DNA of 64,000 nt from Terribacillus saccharophilus (GCA_900110015.1 FOCD01000001.1:434001-498000); one strand, 5' to 3'. Counted from the first letter of the stretch, positions 35,129-44,214 are shown. Made by a program: numbers and translations. The notes: generated by a model not told the origin, from the letters alone.

Positions 35129-36256
35129 ATGATAAAAGTAAATGAAAATCGTTTGGTCGAAGAGTTTTTCGAATTAGTCCAAGTTGACTCGGAAACAGGG
35201 AATGAAAAAGAAATCGCTGAAGTGCTAAAAAGAAAATTCACTGAACTAGGCGTTAAGGTTCAGGAAGATGATTCTATGGGGAAAACCGGACATGGCGCTA
35301 ATAATCTAATTTGCACATGGGAAGGGGAGGTCGAAACAGCTGAAACAATCTATTTCACTTCTCATATGGATACAGTGGTTCCCGGTCAAGGAATCAAACC
35401 TCAGATCAAGGATGGATATATTACAAGCGACGGCACAACAATTCTCGGAGCTGATGATAAAGCTGGGCTCGCTGCAATACTTGAAACGATCAAAGTTTAT
35501 AACGAGCAGAACCTGCAGCACGGTACAGTGCAGTTCATAATCACAGCTGGAGAGGAATCCGGACTTGTCGGCAGCCGGGCACTAGATCCATCCCTGCTGA
35601 CAGCTTCATTCGGTTATGCAATTGACAGTGATGGCCCGGTGGGTGACATTGTCGTGGCAGCTCCAACACAGGCGAAGGTGCTTGCTAAGATTTATGGAAA
35701 GACTGCACATGCTGGTGTGGCACCTGAAAAAGGAATTTCTGCTATAACATTAGCAGCAAGAGCAATTTCGAAAATGCCTCTTGGAAGAATTGATGAAGAA
35801 ACGACAGCGAATATCGGAAGCTTCGCTGGTGGTAAACAGACAAACATAGTTTGTGATTACGTCGAAATCCTGGCCGAAGCAAGATCCTTGGAAACGGGTA
35901 AGATGGAAGAGCAAGTTGAGAAAATGAAACGTGCTTTTGAACAGACTGCCGAAGATATGGGCGGCAGAGCAGAGGTAGAAGTGAAAGTGATGTACCCAGG
36001 CTATAAGCAGCAAGCTGGAGACCGTGTTGTCGAAGTTGCTCGTGCTGCGGCGAAAACCATTGGACGCGATAGCAACTTAACAAGAAGTGGCGGCGGCAGT
36101 GATGCGAATGTGATTGCAGGCTTTGGAATTCCGACTGTCAACCTGTCTGTAGGCTATGAAGAAATCCATACAACTAATGAGCGTATTGCAGTAGCTGAAT
36201 TGGTTAAAACAGCTGAACTGGTAGCAGCCATCATCCGTGAGGTTGCGAACAGCTGA
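35129..36256 (+). CDS. yqjE: M20 peptidase, tripeptidase T-like (YqjE)
   Basis: Zinc aminopeptidase-like protein of 375 residues, close to B. subtilis YqjE. Metal-binding segments are FTSHMDTVVPG, LGADDKAGLAAIL, TAGEESGLVGS and the late GGGSDANVIAGFGIPT, with the dimerisation domain in between (KIYGKTAHAGVAPEKG). It probably trims tri- or dipeptides. A weak AGGAG lies 13 bases before the ATG. It is monocistronic and ends in a strong terminator. Confidence 0.9.
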   Translation: MIKVNENRLVEEFFELVQVDSETGNEKEIAEVLKRKFTELGVKVQEDDSMGKTGHGANNLICTWEGEVETAETIYFTSHMDTVVPGQGIKPQIKDGYITSDGTTILGADDKAGLAAILETIKVYNEQNLQHGTVQFIITAGEESGLVGSRALDPSLLTASFGYAIDSDGPVGDIVVAAPTQAKVLAKIYGKTAHAGVAPEKGISAITLAARAISKMPLGRIDEETTANIGSFAGGKQTNIVCDYVEILAEARSLETGKMEEQVEKMKRAFEQTAEDMGGRAEVEVKVMYPGYKQQAGDRVVEVARAAAKTIGRDSNLTRSGGGSDANVIAGFGIPTVNLSVGYEEIHTTNERIAVAELVKTAELVAAIIREVANS

Positions 36257-36288
36257 TAAATAGGAGGCGCATGCCTCCTATTTTTTTT
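36257..36288 (+). terminator. Terminator after yqjE
   Basis: AATAGGAGGC and GCCTCCTATT form a perfect 10-base stem around GCAT, followed by eight T from 36281. Confidence 0.92.
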
Positions 36289-36298
36289 GCAAACATGA

Positions 36299-36318
36299 TA
36301 TAATAAGAACGACAGTTC
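36299..36318 (+). promoter_or_regulatory. -10 box and LexA-type box of dinB
   Basis: TATAAT at 36299-36304 is followed directly by GAACGACAGTTC at 36307-36318, which has the GAAC-N4-GTTC core of the Bacillus SOS box. The location over the transcription start suits LexA repression. Confidence 0.55.
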
Positions 36319-36338
36319 GCATCGAGAGGAGGGACAGC

Positions 36339-37571
36339 ATGCAAGCAAAGGGAAGGGCAATTTTCCATGTGGATATGAATAGTTTTTATGCTTCGGTTGA
36401 GATGGCATACGATCCATCGCTCCGTGGAAAACCGCTCGCCATCTGCGGAAACCCTGCCGAGCGGAAAGGTATCGTTGTGACAAGCAGTTATGAAGCGAGG
36501 AAGAAAGGTGTCCGAACGACGATGACGCTATGGGAAGCGAGGCGGTTATGTCCTGAATTGCTCGTGCTGCGCCCAAACTTTGAACGGTACCGGAAAGCAT
36601 CCAGCGAGATGTTTAAAATTTTGCAGGAAGTGACACCTATTATTCAGCCAGTTTCCATTGACGAAGGATACATGGATGTAACGGATTACGCTCATCTGGG
36701 ATCTTCTTTGGAAATTGCCCAAACAATTCAGGACCGTATCTTGAAGGAGCTGGATTTACCATGCAGCATCGGTATCGCTCCAAACAAATTTCTAGCCAAG
36801 ATGGCTTCCGATATGAAGAAGCCGTTAGGCATTACTATATTGCGAAAGCGTGATATCCCTGAATTGCTATGGCCGCTCCCAATTGAAGAAATGTACGGTG
36901 TAGGAGAAAAAACTGCTGAGAAAATGAGGTCGCTCGGCATTAAGACGATCGGTGACTTAGCTCATAAGGATATATATCAGCTGAAACGCGTTTTCGGTGT
37001 AAATGGAGAGAGATTGGCCAATCGTGCCAATGGTTTAGATGATCGACCGGTTGATCCGGAAGCAGTGAACAGCTTCAAAAGTATCGGAAGCTCACAAACG
37101 CTACCGCAGGACACGACTGATGATAAAGAATTAGATAAATTATTATTGGACTTATCCAAAAGCGTGGAGAAACGCATGCACAGAAAAGAAGCGATTGCAA
37201 AAGGTATTCAGCTGATGATTCGTTATCATGACCGAAAGACAATCACTCGAAGTATGAAGCTCCAGCATTTTATGGAATCGGCGAATGAGGTGTTTAATCA
37301 TGCACAAGGTTTACTGCAAAAGCATTGGAACGGGGAACCAATCCGTCTCTTAGGTGTCAGCGTTTTTGATGTGGCAGAAAAGAAAGATGTCGGTAAACAG
37401 CTTGATCTGTTCACCTATGAAAAAGAAGCATCAAAAGAGGGCTTATATCAGGCGATTGATCAACTGACAGCTAAATTTGGAAAAAATCCTTTTCGAACCT
37501 TACATTCATCAGCATCTGATAGTATGAGAACCAGCTTCCAAAAGGATTTTCTGGATGATTATAAAAAATAG
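36339..37571 (+). CDS. dinB: DNA polymerase IV (Y family)
   Basis: Translesion polymerase of 410 residues, orthologous by position and sequence to B. subtilis YqjH. Catalytic motifs are FHVDMNSFYASVE and QPVSIDEGYMDVT; the helix-hairpin-helix is in MYGVGEKTAEKMRSLGIKT. A C-terminal QLDLF sequence is a canonical sliding-clamp binding motif. It follows AGGAGGG. A LexA-type box in its promoter suggests SOS induction. Its stop lies in the terminator stem shared with rnz. Confidence 0.94.
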   Translation: MQAKGRAIFHVDMNSFYASVEMAYDPSLRGKPLAICGNPAERKGIVVTSSYEARKKGVRTTMTLWEARRLCPELLVLRPNFERYRKASSEMFKILQEVTPIIQPVSIDEGYMDVTDYAHLGSSLEIAQTIQDRILKELDLPCSIGIAPNKFLAKMASDMKKPLGITILRKRDIPELLWPLPIEEMYGVGEKTAEKMRSLGIKTIGDLAHKDIYQLKRVFGVNGERLANRANGLDDRPVDPEAVNSFKSIGSSQTLPQDTTDDKELDKLLLDLSKSVEKRMHRKEAIAKGIQLMIRYHDRKTITRSMKLQHFMESANEVFNHAQGLLQKHWNGEPIRLLGVSVFDVAEKKDVGKQLDLFTYEKEASKEGLYQAIDQLTAKFGKNPFRTLHSSASDSMRTSFQKDFLDDYKK

Positions 37572-37600
37572 CAGCGATTCTCATGAATCGCTGCTATTTT
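37565..37600. terminator. Bidirectional terminator between dinB and rnz
   Basis: AAAATAGCAGCGATTC and GAATCGCTGCTATTTT form a perfect 16-base stem with a TCAT loop and T-runs on both strands. The dinB stop codon is in the 5' arm and the rnz stop codon is in the loop. Confidence 0.92.
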
Positions 37601-38516
37601 TAGGTATATCAAAGACGCGCATATCTTCTGCCAGTTCTGTTTCAGGGAAAACAGTCCGAGCTTGTTCTGTTAATAGCTGTGCATCGTCTTGGTGATATCG
37701 TGCTGAGATATGGGTCAGAATTAATTTTTTCACATTTGCATCGTTAGCTAAGCTTGCTGCTTGTAAGGCGGTTGAATGTCCATAAGCCTTCGCCATTTCT
37801 GGTTCATCTGCGGAAAAAGTTGCCTCGTGGACGAGAATGTCAGCGTCCTCCACATTATCCTTAAGTTCAGGCAGATATGTTGTATCACCTAAAATAGCTA
37901 TTTTTCTGCCTGGCTTGTCCGGTCCGACAACATCAAATCTTTTAATTTTCTGCCCATCAGGTAATTCAGTTATTTCCTGGTTTTTGATTTGACGATAAAT
38001 CGGACCAGGAGAGATACCCATTTGTCTGAGCTTCTCTACTTTAAGTTCTCCTTGTACAGCTTTTTCTTCTACGATATATCCAAGGCAGGGTACGCCATGA
38101 GAAAGCTGTACGGCATCAACAGTCCAGCCTTCATCTTCAAAAATCCGACCTGGTTCAATCTCGTGGATGATTAGAGAGCTTGCCACATTACTGCCGCTGA
38201 CACGCAGAGAGACTTCGATGAATTCCTTGATGCCTTGTGGTCCATATACTTCGAGCTGCAAATCGGACTGCTGGAACGATCGCGTAGATAATAAACCAGG
38301 CAATCCATATATATGATCCCCATGCAAGTGAGTGATGAAGATTTTTTCGATTTTACCAGGTTTCAATGGTGAATAAAGCAGCTGATGCTGGGTTGCCTCG
38401 CCGCAATCAAACATCCAGACTGCTTGCCGCTCCTGCGGCATCGACAGACAAATGCTAGTTACATTCCGATCTTTCGATGGCAGTCCTGCACCTGTTCCAA
38501 GAAAATGTAGTTCCAT
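37581..38516 (-). CDS. rnz: Ribonuclease Z
   Basis: Endonuclease of 311 residues that removes 3' trailers from tRNA precursors. It is a metallo-beta-lactamase-fold enzyme: FLGTGAGLPSKDRNVTS at the start, zinc motif HLHGDHIYGLPGL, ILGDTTYLPEL, and HEATF and LTHISARY near the C-terminus. Length fits the short bacterial form (YqjK). It is transcribed from the minus strand downstream of namA with 19 bases between them. Confidence 0.95.
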   Translation of the reverse strand: MELHFLGTGAGLPSKDRNVTSICLSMPQERQAVWMFDCGEATQHQLLYSPLKPGKIEKIFITHLHGDHIYGLPGLLSTRSFQQSDLQLEVYGPQGIKEFIEVSLRVSGSNVASSLIIHEIEPGRIFEDEGWTVDAVQLSHGVPCLGYIVEEKAVQGELKVEKLRQMGISPGPIYRQIKNQEITELPDGQKIKRFDVVGPDKPGRKIAILGDTTYLPELKDNVEDADILVHEATFSADEPEMAKAYGHSTALQAASLANDANVKKLILTHISARYHQDDAQLLTEQARTVFPETELAEDMRVFDIPKNSSDS

Positions 38517-38535
38517 AATAAAAAGCCTCCTGCAG

Positions 38536-39558
38536 TTACCAGCCTCGCTTATAAGTGGCCGGTGCTTCCAATCTATAGTTCAGCTGTTCGGCTGCTTCGA
38601 GCGGCCAATATGGATTTCGCAGCATTGCGCGTGCGACAAAAACAAGGTCAGCACGTTCATTTTGCAATATCTCCTCAGCCATTTGTCCGTTTGTAATTAG
38701 GCCGACAGCTGCAGTATCGACAAGAGCATGCTTTCGTATCCGTTCTGCATGAACCACTTGATAGCCTGGGTACACAGTCGATGGGCCCTCAGAGACTACT
38801 CCTCCTGTGCTGCAGTCGATTACATCGACACCTTGTCGTTTCATTTCAATGCTGTAGTAAATAAAATCATTTATGCCATTGCCGCCTTCTGCATATTCAT
38901 CAGCTGAAATACGGACGAATAATGGACCATCCCAAACTTGTTTGACTGCATCAAGCACTTCTCGAAGAAAACGGTATCGATTTTCTCGTGCGCCGCCATA
39001 TGCATCAATTCGTTTGTTTGTCAGTGGGGAAAGAAACTGATTGATAAGATAGCCATGAGCAGCATGGATTTCGATTACATCGAATCCTGCTTCCTTTGTT
39101 CGAATTGCCGCCTTGCGATATGCATCAACCAAATCACTAATCTTTTCTTCTGTCAAAGCTTCCGGTGCGACTGACTCACCATCCCATGGCAAATTACTTG
39201 GTGCGACGATGGGATTTTCCGCTCTTGATTTTCTGCCAGCATGGCCCAGCTGAATACCACTTTTGCTGCCATGAGCTTGAATTCTTTCACTAACAGTGCG
39301 AAGTCCTTCTATGTGTTCATCAGACCAGATACCGAGATCTTGATCGGATATTCTTCCTTCCGGTGTAACAGCGGTAGATTCCAAGAAAACAAGTCCAGCT
39401 TGCCCAATCGCCCTGCTTTCATAATGGGTGATGTGAAAAGGAGTGACTTTGCCATCTTTTTCTTCGACGCTGTACATGCACATCGGGGAGACGACAATGC
39501 GATTTTTAAAAGTACGATTTTTATATGTGATAGGCTGAAATAATTTAGGTGTAGCCAT
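38536..39558 (-). CDS. namA: NADPH dehydrogenase NamA (old yellow enzyme)
   Basis: FMN-dependent ene-reductase of 340 residues, orthologous to B. subtilis YqjM. The redox-modulating Cys lies in VSPMCMYS near residue 26, the substrate-binding histidines in IEIHAAHGYLINQFLSPLTN, and the phosphate-binding region in DLVFVARAMLRNPYWP. It reduces activated alkenes and may act in detoxification of quinones and nitro compounds. It is minus-strand, after the GDPD gene (22-base gap) and before rnz, so the three may be cotranscribed. Confidence 0.95.
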   Translation of the reverse strand: MATPKLFQPITYKNRTFKNRIVVSPMCMYSVEEKDGKVTPFHITHYESRAIGQAGLVFLESTAVTPEGRISDQDLGIWSDEHIEGLRTVSERIQAHGSKSGIQLGHAGRKSRAENPIVAPSNLPWDGESVAPEALTEEKISDLVDAYRKAAIRTKEAGFDVIEIHAAHGYLINQFLSPLTNKRIDAYGGARENRYRFLREVLDAVKQVWDGPLFVRISADEYAEGGNGINDFIYYSIEMKRQGVDVIDCSTGGVVSEGPSTVYPGYQVVHAERIRKHALVDTAAVGLITNGQMAEEILQNERADLVFVARAMLRNPYWPLEAAEQLNYRLEAPATYKRGW

Positions 39559-39580
39559 TGTAGGACCTCCGATTGTTTGA

Positions 39581-40318
39581 TTAACTAGTTATATAGCCTT
39601 TTTGCAATTCGAGTGCTCGATCTGGTACATCAGAGATGATAACATCACAATTCGCTTCAAGAGCTCGTAGTATATAAACTGGCTGGTTGACTGTATATAC
39701 CCGTATGGGAACGTGATGCTGCAAGCAATCCTGAATAAGTTTCTTATTCAGCAAGCGGTATTTCGGGTGTAATGCTTTCGCTCCTATTTCTTCCATCAAG
39801 GAGAAAAGCTGACGTGGCCGTCTTGATGTAAGGAATCCTGTATCAATATCATCATCCAGATCAGAAATACGACGAATAGTATCTGTGTTAAAGCTTGATA
39901 TAGTCGTTCTGTCTTTCATACCATGATCCGTGAGGTGCTGTAAGACGATTTTCTCGATACCAGGGTAAGGGTACTTGTTCGTCTTAAGCTCCAGGTTGAG
40001 GAGCATAGGTGTCTTTTTTATCCATTGCAGAAAAGCATCTAAAGAAATGATTTTCTCACCGGCATAGTCACGGGAGAACCAGGCGCCGGCATCTGCTTGA
40101 CTTAGTTCTTCATATGTAAGATTACGAACCAATCCACGTTTGTTCGTCGTGCGATTGATCGTTTCATCATGAATGATGACAGGTACTTGGTCTTTCGTTA
40201 GCTGCACATCTGTTTCGATGCCGTCAGCCTGCATCAGTTCTGCCAGCCGAAAAGCGGCCATCGTATTTTCCGGTGCATATTTGCTGGCACCGCGATGTGC
40301 AAAGATTTTGGTAGACAT
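39581..40318 (-). CDS. yqiK: Glycerophosphodiester phosphodiesterase (YqiK-like)
   Basis: Enzyme of 245 residues with the GDPD TIM-barrel: IFAHRGASKYAPENTMAAF at the N-terminus (general acid/base HRG and the PENT Glu-Asn) and GIETDVQLTKDQVPVIIHDE with the metal ligands. It hydrolyses glycerophosphodiesters to glycerol 3-phosphate and an alcohol. The minus-strand start at 40318 follows GGGGTGAAACC; a longer frame from 40399 overlaps the promoter region of the opposite gene. No signal peptide, so it is cytoplasmic. Confidence 0.88.
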   Translation of the reverse strand: MSTKIFAHRGASKYAPENTMAAFRLAELMQADGIETDVQLTKDQVPVIIHDETINRTTNKRGLVRNLTYEELSQADAGAWFSRDYAGEKIISLDAFLQWIKKTPMLLNLELKTNKYPYPGIEKIVLQHLTDHGMKDRTTISSFNTDTIRRISDLDDDIDTGFLTSRRPRQLFSLMEEIGAKALHPKYRLLNKKLIQDCLQHHVPIRVYTVNQPVYILRALEANCDVIISDVPDRALELQKGYITS

Positions 40319-40397
40319 GGTTTCACCCCGAACTTGGACGTATAGTTGAATTGTGCGAGAAAAACTGGCAAAAGTCAATTTGAAAGGACGTGCTTGC

Positions 40398-42017
40398 ATG
40401 AAACAGTGGCAAACGAAGGACGAATTAGTTGCATTACTGGCAGAGCTTGTCGAAATCGAGAGTATTACAGGTTCTCCCGAGGAGATCCGTTTTCCGGAGC
40501 ATGTTCATGCGCTTCTGGAACAAAAGCATTACTTCCAGCAGCATCCAAGTCACTTGCAGCTTCATCCGTTGAAGGACGGCCGTCAGCTTCTGACAGCACT
40601 AGTAAAAAAATCTGACAAAAAAGATACCATTATCCTGCTCAGTCATTTTGATGTCGTCGGAACAGAGGACTTTGGCACATTCCAGCATCTAGCTACTAAG
40701 GTGCATGACCTGACTGCGGCTTATATGAATGATGAAGTAGAACTGCCAGCGTATATTAAAGGTGAAATTCAGCAAGGAGAATGGCTTTTTGGCAGAGGGA
40801 CGATGGATATGAAGGCGGGGCTTGCAATCCATCTTTCCATGTTAGAGCGTGCAATGGATGATAGTTTCGACGGTAATATTCTATTGTTGACAGTACCGGA
40901 TGAAGAGGTGAATTCTGCCGGTATGCTGCGCGCACTTGAGGTTTTGCAGCAGCTTCAGACATCTGATGAGCTGGTATACAAATTATGCATGAACGGAGAA
41001 CCTGTGTTCAGCAAATACCCAGGTGATACAGGAAATTATATGTATAGCGGTTCCATCGGCAAAGTACTGCCTGGATTTTTCTGTTATGGCAAGGAAACAC
41101 ATGTGGGTGAGCCCTTTGGCGGTCTGAATGCTAACCTGATGATTAGTTATCTGTCACAGGAATTGGAGCTGCAAGAATCTTTCATTGAAGAAGTGGACGG
41201 GGAAGTGACTCCGCCGCCGGTAAGCTTAATGCTGCGCGATCTGAAAGAAGCCTATTCTGTCCAGACTCCTGTATCTGCTGTGACGATGTACAATGTGCTG
41301 TTTTTGGAACAATCGATTCAAGAGATAAATACGAAATTAAAGCAAGCAATGGAGCGAGCAGCCCGGAAGATAGAAACACATTATCAGCAAAAAGCGAATC
41401 TTTCTGCGGCAAAATCGAATGCATTTCAGCCAATTGCTTTCAAAATTAAGACTATGTTTTATGAAGAACTTTATGCGCATGCTGTTAATCGGTTCGGTAA
41501 AGCAGAAGTGGAAAGAAGGCAAAACAGACTCGTAACGACTAGGAAGGAAGGGGATCGTGATTTTTCGACTAAGCTTGTCAAAGAACTGGTGAGCATGTGT
41601 CACGATCTAGCTCCTGTCATTGTTCTTTTTTATAGCCCGCCATTTTACCCTGCTGTTTCATCTAAGAAGGATGTTTATATACAGAAATTGATTGCTGATA
41701 TTCAGTCCGACGCAAGATCGACATTTTCTACTGATTTGACCGAAGTACAATTTTTCCCGGGTCTATCTGATTCGAGCTTTATTGGAAAGCCTACTTCAAA
41801 AACTGCGATACAGGATTTGATATCTAATATGCCATTGCAGCAGAAAGGCTTCACGTTGCCGGCTGATTTGATGAAAGGGTTGCAAATGCCAGTTTTACAT
41901 CTGGGACCTTACGGTAAGGATGCACATCAGTGGACAGAACGTCTGGAAGTAACCTATAGTTTTGGCAAGCTGCCTGACTTGATGGAACGTGCCATTCGGT
42001 TTGCATTCCGTACATAA
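40398..42017 (+). CDS. M20 family metallopeptidase, RocB-like
   Basis: Protein of 539 residues related to RocB of arginine catabolism. Peptidase M20 motifs: LLSHFDVVGTEDFG, FGRGTMDMKAGLAIHL and VPDEEVNSAGML, with a long C-terminal part characteristic of the RocB subgroup (SIGKVLPGFFCYGKETHVGE, PVLHLGPYGKDAHQWTERL). Substrate is unknown; genes for arginine breakdown are absent here. The ATG at 40398 has AAAGGA 10 bases upstream and follows a divergent promoter region shared with the GDPD gene. Confidence 0.85.
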   Translation: MKQWQTKDELVALLAELVEIESITGSPEEIRFPEHVHALLEQKHYFQQHPSHLQLHPLKDGRQLLTALVKKSDKKDTIILLSHFDVVGTEDFGTFQHLATKVHDLTAAYMNDEVELPAYIKGEIQQGEWLFGRGTMDMKAGLAIHLSMLERAMDDSFDGNILLLTVPDEEVNSAGMLRALEVLQQLQTSDELVYKLCMNGEPVFSKYPGDTGNYMYSGSIGKVLPGFFCYGKETHVGEPFGGLNANLMISYLSQELELQESFIEEVDGEVTPPPVSLMLRDLKEAYSVQTPVSAVTMYNVLFLEQSIQEINTKLKQAMERAARKIETHYQQKANLSAAKSNAFQPIAFKIKTMFYEELYAHAVNRFGKAEVERRQNRLVTTRKEGDRDFSTKLVKELVSMCHDLAPVIVLFYSPPFYPAVSSKKDVYIQKLIADIQSDARSTFSTDLTEVQFFPGLSDSSFIGKPTSKTAIQDLISNMPLQQKGFTLPADLMKGLQMPVLHLGPYGKDAHQWTERLEVTYSFGKLPDLMERAIRFAFRT

Positions 42018-42056
42018 TCAGATCGAAAGATGGGTAAACAGAAAGAGGTACAGCAT

Positions 42057-42845
42057 ATGGAAGCAAACAATAATACCATGTTGATTACCGGAGCTTCAAG
42101 TGGGCTTGGAAGAGAGCTGGCCGTTGAAGCAGCGGGAGCTGGCTATCAATTGCTGCTCGTCGCAAGATCTGAGGAAAAGCTGAAGAAGATAGCCGTGGAG
42201 CTTAATGAACGATTCCAGACGGATGTTACGTTATACATGGCAGATCTGAATAACGCCGAAGAATGGCAAGCTGCCTTGCAGCAGATCGTAAAGGAAAATC
42301 AGCGTATTGATGTATTGATCAATAATGCGGGCGTCGGTTATTTCCGTCTTTTCACTGATACAGAGCCAACGCAAATAGAAACAACCATGCGAGTTAATTC
42401 CCTGGCAGCAATGGAAGCTTCATCAGCAATACTTCCAGTTATGCTGAAGCAGGGGAGAGGACATGTAATTATGATTGGTTCAATGGCGGGTAAAGTAACT
42501 ACACCTAAAGCAGCAGTTTACGGGGCAAGTAAGCACAGCATCATCGGCTTCAGCAATGGACTTCGCCAGGAACTAAAGCCTTATGGAGTTAAAGTAACAA
42601 CGGTGAATCTTGGACCGATGAATACAAACTTTTTTGACACAGCTGATCCAAGCGGACGCTATCGTGAGGCAAGTGCCCGCTATATGCTTCAGCCTGATAA
42701 AGTAGCCCGTAAAGTCATTTCTAGCATCGGGAAGAACAAGCGTGAAATCAACCTTCCAGGCTGGATGGGTATCGGCAGCAAGATGTATCAGCTAATGCCG
42801 GGGCTGACTGAGAGGCTGCTTGGAGGACAGTTCAACAAGAAATGA
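42057..42845 (+). CDS. yqjQ: Short-chain dehydrogenase YqjQ
   Basis: Classical SDR of 262 residues. Cofactor motif TGASSGLGREL, NNAGVG, and catalytic Ser and YGASK in MIGSMAGKVTTPKAAVYGASK. Substrate unknown. AGAGGT precedes the ATG at 42057, eight bases away. It ends 14 bases before the yqkB start, so the two are likely cotranscribed. Position and sequence fit B. subtilis YqjQ. Confidence 0.9.
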   Translation: MEANNNTMLITGASSGLGRELAVEAAGAGYQLLLVARSEEKLKKIAVELNERFQTDVTLYMADLNNAEEWQAALQQIVKENQRIDVLINNAGVGYFRLFTDTEPTQIETTMRVNSLAAMEASSAILPVMLKQGRGHVIMIGSMAGKVTTPKAAVYGASKHSIIGFSNGLRQELKPYGVKVTTVNLGPMNTNFFDTADPSGRYREASARYMLQPDKVARKVISSIGKNKREINLPGWMGIGSKMYQLMPGLTERLLGGQFNKK

Positions 42846-42859
42846 AGGAGGAAGACAAC

Positions 42860-43228
42860 ATGAAATTAACGATTACAGAAACAGCTCTAGAAAAAATACA
42901 AGCATTACAAGATGAGACGCATCGTTATCTTGTCTTATTCTACGATACGGTGGGAATTGGCTGTAAGGTGAATGGCATCCCGACAGTCCGTCTTGCACAA
43001 GAACCGCGAGCACGTGATATCGAGGTTGAGAGTGATACTATACCCGCATTGATAGACCAAGAGCAGGAGGTATTTTTTGCCGAGGAAGTGAAGCTCGATT
43101 TCAGCAATAATGTGTTCCGATTATCCAGCAAAGAAGGCTACTTGAATGCACTGATTCCACAGACACACCTGACTCAGAAGGATTTCATAGAGAAAAAAAC
43201 AGAAGCTAGCAGGGGAGATTCCTGCTAG
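42860..43228 (+). CDS. yqkB: HesB/YadR-type iron-sulfur scaffold-like protein YqkB
   Basis: Protein of 122 residues with the HesB-like fold (LTITETALEKIQAL, YLVLFYDTVGIGCKVNG). Only one cysteine occurs in the core, so it may not carry a canonical three-Cys cluster site. In B. subtilis the homologue YqkB has no firm role. AGGAGGAAG precedes the ATG; the 5' alternative at 42842 overlaps yqjQ. Its last nine codons and stop form one half of a bidirectional terminator, so the C-terminal ASRGDSC tail may be a consequence of that structure. Confidence 0.85.
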   Translation: MKLTITETALEKIQALQDETHRYLVLFYDTVGIGCKVNGIPTVRLAQEPRARDIEVESDTIPALIDQEQEVFFAEEVKLDFSNNVFRLSSKEGYLNALIPQTHLTQKDFIEKKTEASRGDSC

Positions 43229-43233
43229 CTTCT
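43201..43233. terminator. Bidirectional terminator overlapping the end of yqkB
   Basis: AGAAGCTAGCAGG and CCTGCTAGCTTCT form a perfect 13-base stem. The yqkB TAG stop (43226-43228) lies in the 3' arm. It also lies just beyond the convergent yqkF gene. Confidence 0.85.
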
Positions 43234-43241
43234 AATTTGCA

Positions 43242-44162
43242 TTATCGATGGTTAGTATAATTAATTTGCCGGGTGACTTGCTGCATTTTCTCGTACGTTG
43301 CATCAGTGAGCGGATCAGTAGAGAGTCCGGCATTCTGTTTCACCTGCTCCAATGAACTTGCTCCCATAACCGCACTAGCTAGAGCTGGGTGCTGCAGCAC
43401 ATAACGCACAGCAAGGGAAGTGGCGGAAGTGCGCTCCTGCTCAGCCAGCACATGGAGTTTTTCACTGGCAGCCAGAAGCTCTTCGTAGGTGTGGGGCAGA
43501 TAGCCATCTGCGCCTTTTTGTTTTACCTTCTCGCTGGCTTTGTCACTTAACATTCCTTTGGCAACACTGCCGCGTGCAAAGACACTGATATTATTATCTG
43601 TAAGAAAATCGAGTACTTGCTCCTCTGGTCGTCTGTCCAGTAAGCTGTACTGCATCATAACACTAACGATATTCGACCGCTTCACATATTCACGGATGAC
43701 ATTCGGACGAATAGAAGAAATACCGTAATAACGGATCAAGCCTTCTTTTTTCAATGTTTCGAATGCGTCAATCGTCTCGTCGATATTGTCATCCATTGTC
43801 CCGCCATGAAGCTGATAGAGATCCAAATAATCAGTTTGCAGTCTGCGTAGGCTTTCTTTAATCTGTGACACAATATATTCCTTACTCGCATCCCAATGCC
43901 ACGACTCTCCTCCAGGATCTAGCCGGTTTCCGACTTTGCTGGCAAGAATCACTTTGTCTCTTCTTCCTTTAAATGCTTTTCCAACAATCTCTTCATTTTT
44001 ACCTTGATCATATAAGTCTGCTGTGTCGAAGTAATTGATACCTAGATCCTGTGCTTCGTGAAGCAGCCGAATGCCTTGCTGCTCGTCTGTACCGATACTC
44101 ATTGTCCCGAAAGAAATTTCAGAAACTTGAAGATCAGAAGTACCAACTCGTCTTTTCTGCAT
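43242..44162 (-). CDS. yqkF: Aldo/keto reductase YqkF
   Basis: NADPH-dependent oxidoreductase of 306 residues with the AKR (beta/alpha)8 barrel: NYFDTADLYDQGKNEEIVGK with the catalytic Asp and Tyr, ILASKVGN with the catalytic Lys, DLYQLHGGTMDD, and a C-terminal SLAVRYVLQHPALASAVMGA. Physiological substrate not known. It is transcribed from the minus strand. A cre-like sequence lies upstream at 44201. Confidence 0.92.
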   Translation of the reverse strand: MQKRRVGTSDLQVSEISFGTMSIGTDEQQGIRLLHEAQDLGINYFDTADLYDQGKNEEIVGKAFKGRRDKVILASKVGNRLDPGGESWHWDASKEYIVSQIKESLRRLQTDYLDLYQLHGGTMDDNIDETIDAFETLKKEGLIRYYGISSIRPNVIREYVKRSNIVSVMMQYSLLDRRPEEQVLDFLTDNNISVFARGSVAKGMLSDKASEKVKQKGADGYLPHTYEELLAASEKLHVLAEQERTSATSLAVRYVLQHPALASAVMGASSLEQVKQNAGLSTDPLTDATYEKMQQVTRQINYTNHR

Positions 44163-44200
44163 TGTAAGGTCCCACCTTTCTTTTTATCCTACGTGTTCAG

Positions 44201-44214
44201 TGTAAGCGTAAGCA
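44201..44214. promoter_or_regulatory. cre-like site between yqkF and nudF
   Basis: TGTAAGCGTAAGCA matches the cre consensus at 13 of 14 positions in the divergent intergenic region. It could serve yqkF (40 bases upstream of its start) or nudF. Confidence 0.4.

Noticed and set aside
36154-36600. 148-codon minus-strand frame across the yqjE end and dinB start
   Set aside because: Spans a strong terminator and promoter and opposes two conserved genes.
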